A stretch of DNA of 33,797 nucleotides, taken from Magnetococcales bacterium (GTDB taxonomy: Bacteria; Pseudomonadota; Magnetococcia; Magnetococcales; Magnetaquicoccaceae). Below are positions 32,155 to 33,797 of this stretch, piece by piece. Location: contig JADGBT010000010.1 of the NCBI GenBank assembly GCA_015231375.1, forward strand, positions 63,287-97,083, given 5' to 3'. The position numbers and the translations under genes were made by a program. Numbering within the stretch: position 1 is the first letter of the stretch; each line of letters starts with the position of its first letter. The notes below the pieces were generated by a model. It was not told the origin of the DNA and ran no database searches. It was given only the letters and a program-made list of their open reading frames with translations.

Positions 32155-32564
32155 TCACAGTTCTGACCGGCCCCGATGTGTACCCGATCCCGATCTCCCC
32201 GCGCATGGGGAAAACACTCACCCAGATCATTCACGAGAGCGGGAAAAATTTCTCCGGCGCGATCATCCTCAACTTTCGCGACCCGAACTACAGCGCCGAG
32301 CAGGGCGGATTCCACCCGGTGGAGATCGGGATCGACCCCCTGGGAAAAATCCACTACCTGACCGATTTCGCCTACTTTGGCCCGCCCGGCTACGCCGAAC
32401 TGGAGAAAGAACTCGATTGGGATATCCACTGCGGCCTCTTTCAGCACTTGGGCCGGGAGTACCCGATCAACCAGGGGCGGTCGATTTACCAGATCTGGGA
32501 GCGCAACTTCCTCTCCTATCTGGCGATGGGGGTTTTCCAGGTTCAGATCACCGGGCCGGGCTGA
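32151..32564 (+). CDS. DUF2787-like protein of unknown function
   Basis: A 137-residue acidic, soluble protein. The central part (LNFRDPNYSAEQGGFHPVEI, then YLTDFAYFG) and the end (YQIWERNFLSYLAMGVFQVQI) resemble what I recall of DUF2787, a family found mostly in integrons and genomic islands. This should be checked by profile search. There are no obvious catalytic residues, membrane spans or leader. The ATG overlaps the stop of the upstream gene by four bases and a strong GAGGAGG site follows its stop for the next gene, so three proteins are made in step. Confidence 0.55.
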   Translation: MITVLTGPDVYPIPISPRMGKTLTQIIHESGKNFSGAIILNFRDPNYSAEQGGFHPVEIGIDPLGKIHYLTDFAYFGPPGYAELEKELDWDIHCGLFQHLGREYPINQGRSIYQIWERNFLSYLAMGVFQVQITGPG

Positions 32565-32575
32565 GGAGGTGTGCC

Positions 32576-33019
32576 ATGCCAGTGCGCAGCAAGAGATCCC
32601 CGAGGTTCCGGGAATCAGGTCCGGCCATCGAGGACCACCAGGGCCGGGTTTGGGCCTTGCGGGCGTTGCTCGTAACCCCGGCCCGCACCGGGTTTTTCAA
32701 GGAGAGCAGTTTCATCAAGAGCGAGGTGCTGGAGGCCATCGGCCTGTCCGACCTGCCGCAGGTGCCTGATCACTCCCGCGAGACGACCCTCGATGACCGA
32801 ACCGCCCGGCTTTTGCTGGAGCGGTTGCAGACCGATCACGCCGCGCTGCGCCGTCACTTGGCCGCCCTCACCAACTTGACCCCTGGTGATTTCGCGGTGG
32901 TGGTGCGCCAGTTGCGGGTGCTGGGGAAGACCCCGACCCAGGCGGGGTTGCTGGCGGCCTTGCGCCAGGAGTGCGAGGCCAAACCGGACCGGCCCCGCCC
33001 GATAGGCTTTGCGGGATAA
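32576..33019 (+). CDS. Small protein resembling the C-terminal end of an island AAA+ ATPase
   Basis: A 147-residue basic protein with TGAGGAGG immediately upstream of ATG 32576. From about residue 85 it reads LRRHLAALTNLTPGDFAVVVRQLRVLG and ends in a Lys-Pro-rich segment and IGFAG. In my recollection LTPGDFA...(A)rllG...EC..KP....IGF is the lid-domain ending of a class of AAA+ ATPases in bacterial islands. No Walker A or B motif is present, so this would be only the tail. It is either a remnant or a stand-alone adaptor. The N-terminal half is not recognised. The longer same-frame ORF upstream of 32576 is not coding. Confidence 0.5.
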   Translation: MPVRSKRSPRFRESGPAIEDHQGRVWALRALLVTPARTGFFKESSFIKSEVLEAIGLSDLPQVPDHSRETTLDDRTARLLLERLQTDHAALRRHLAALTNLTPGDFAVVVRQLRVLGKTPTQAGLLAALRQECEAKPDRPRPIGFAG

Positions 33020-33036
33020 ATTTGAAGGAGCAAACG

Positions 33037-33279
33037 ATGACCACCCCTCCATCATTACCTGATCTGACCGCATTGGACCAAGCCAACCTTCACTTGAGCC
33101 GAGCCATGGCCCTTGCCCAGCTTCTGGAGTGCTGCGGGGGCGGTTCGATTCCGCTCAAGGCCAGCATGCTGGAGATGGTGGCCGGAATGCTGGGAGAGGA
33201 GTTGCAAATTGCCCAAGGGACCATCAATTCCATCTTTGGATTATCTTGTGAATCAAAGACAAGACCGGTGACCAAATAG
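33037..33279 (+). CDS. Hypothetical 80-residue protein
   Basis: Follows the previous gene by 17 bases with a clear AAGGAG site. The product is mostly helical (LDQANLHLSRAMALAQLLECC, then KASMLEMVAGMLGEELQIAQGTI) with two adjacent cysteines in a Cys-Cys-Gly-Gly-Gly turn. It has no membrane span and I do not recognise it. It looks like a small dimerising or accessory protein at the end of the four-gene operon. Confidence 0.6.
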   Translation: MTTPPSLPDLTALDQANLHLSRAMALAQLLECCGGGSIPLKASMLEMVAGMLGEELQIAQGTINSIFGLSCESKTRPVTK

Positions 33280-33345
33280 CCATGGCCTTGTTCAGGAAAA
33301 CGTTTGCTTATACATGATATCCTTTTAACCGAACAAGAAATATCG

Positions 33346-33651
33346 TTATAATCCATCGCTCTGTTCATGGTCGGACTCTTCAGATTCATTTGAAGTGACC
33401 GCATCTCCCGTAATCACGCCTTGCAACAAATCTTTGTGGGTCTCATGCAGATAACGGAGAGCTGATCCCCTATCTGCCTCATACTCAAGTGATTCGTGGA
33501 AGAATTTATGGCGGGCGCGGCTTTCCCGAATAACTTGGCCCCACTCCATTGCCCAAATCGTGATCCAGGGATTCTCACCAGCATCGGACAAATAAATAAC
33601 TCCTTCTGGACGGTTAGCTTGACGCGCTTTTTTCTGCGCAAAAGCATCCAA
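33346..33651 (-). CDS. Hypothetical protein, probably missing its N-terminus
   Basis: A leftward frame of about 101 residues, unrecognised. It reads like the interior and end of a soluble protein (GVIYLSDAGENPWITIWAMEWGQVIRESRARHKFF) with an acidic Ser/Glu tail. The only start is a TTG at 33651 with no ribosome site. The frame stays open upstream to a TGA at 33679-33681, which lies inside the putative insertion-sequence end that begins at 33671. The simplest reading is that the gene lost its 5' part to an insertion. The G+C content from 33280 onward is lower than in the rest of the window. Confidence 0.45.
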   Translation of the reverse strand: MDAFAQKKARQANRPEGVIYLSDAGENPWITIWAMEWGQVIRESRARHKFFHESLEYEADRGSALRYLHETHKDLLQGVITGDAVTSNESEESDHEQSDGL

Positions 33652-33670
33652 TTTATTGGATAGAATCCAG

Positions 33671-33797
33671 GTAACCGTTCAGCCCAGTAAAACGCTTCAG
33701 GCGGTCTGAAGCATCAAAACAGCCTACCTGGGCAGGAGAGAAGGGGCAGTTTGACCTCGCAAATTCGCATGGATTGCCTGCATCAGGAATTCGAGGA
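33671..33797 (+). mobile_element. Possible IS66-type insertion sequence end (partial)
   Basis: From 33671 the sequence reads GTAACCGTTCAGCC, which fits the GTAAnnGnnCnnC pattern of IS66-family terminal repeats. A hairpin GCTTCAG-GCGGT-CTGAAGC follows within 50 bases and an ATG at 33769 may open a gene beyond the edge. No transposase sequence is in view, so this is a pattern-based guess. Confidence 0.3.

Larger units (their letters stand above)
29097..33797. mobile_element. tRNA-Thr-integrated genomic island (left end; right end outside window)
   Basis: A tyrosine integrase reading away from a tRNA 3' end, directly followed by a coupled excisionase-like gene, marks the left side of an integrative element. 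Cargo is the operon 31564-33279 and the leftward ORF at 33346. I searched the rest of the window by eye for a second copy of the tRNA 3' end (attR) and did not find one, so the island continues beyond 33797. Confidence 0.75.

Overview
The window looks like the chromosome of a GC-rich Gram-negative proteobacterium. It carries type IV pilus minor pilins, AmtB/GlnK behind a sigma-54 promoter, a TolC-like outer-membrane protein and an outer-membrane porin. Domain architectures such as a STAS-CheY-CheA cluster and paired TrkA/TrkH would suit an alphaproteobacterial or Magnetococcales-like organism, but that placement is a weak inference.

Layout. 1-99: tail of mnmA. 178-7257 (+): potassium uptake block with two complete trkA-trkH pairs. 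A cyclic-nucleotide-binding protein and an unknown charged protein lie between the pairs, and a small four-cysteine protein follows. 7299-7400: double-hairpin and decamer repeats between convergent transcription units. 7428-13673 (-): chemosensory operon STAS, cheY, cheA, a very large atypical receptor, cheW, with no cheR or cheB. 13788-14405 (-): ThiE/TenI-like protein. 14477-17302 (-): nitrogen block glnK, amtB and a TorF-type porin, headed by a good sigma-54 promoter. 17488-25387 (-): minor pilin operon in the Pseudomonas order fimT/U, pilV, pilW, pilX, pilY1, pilE; PilX carries a mucin-like Thr/Ser repeat. 25388-25769: repeats only. 25770-25964 (-): small DUF2892 membrane protein. 26225-26725 (+): thiol peroxidase tpx. 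26905-28863 (-): TolC-family protein fused to a C-terminal SPOR domain.

29097-33797: tRNA-Thr(UGU) followed at once by a tyrosine integrase and a DNA-binding protein of excisionase type, the usual head of a tRNA-integrated genomic island. Its cargo in view is a tightly packed operon at 31564-33279. This encodes a protein with a cysteine-peptidase-like motif, a DUF2787-like protein, a small protein resembling only the C-terminal end of an AAA+ ATPase, and an 80-residue unknown. A leftward ORF at the edge seems cut off by a sequence with an IS66-like end. The far island end is outside the window.

The most unusual items are the SPOR-TolC fusion, the compact island operon, the PilX low-complexity stalk and the receptor without a recognisable CheA/CheW-contact tip. 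All functional statements come from reading the sequence; no database search was run.
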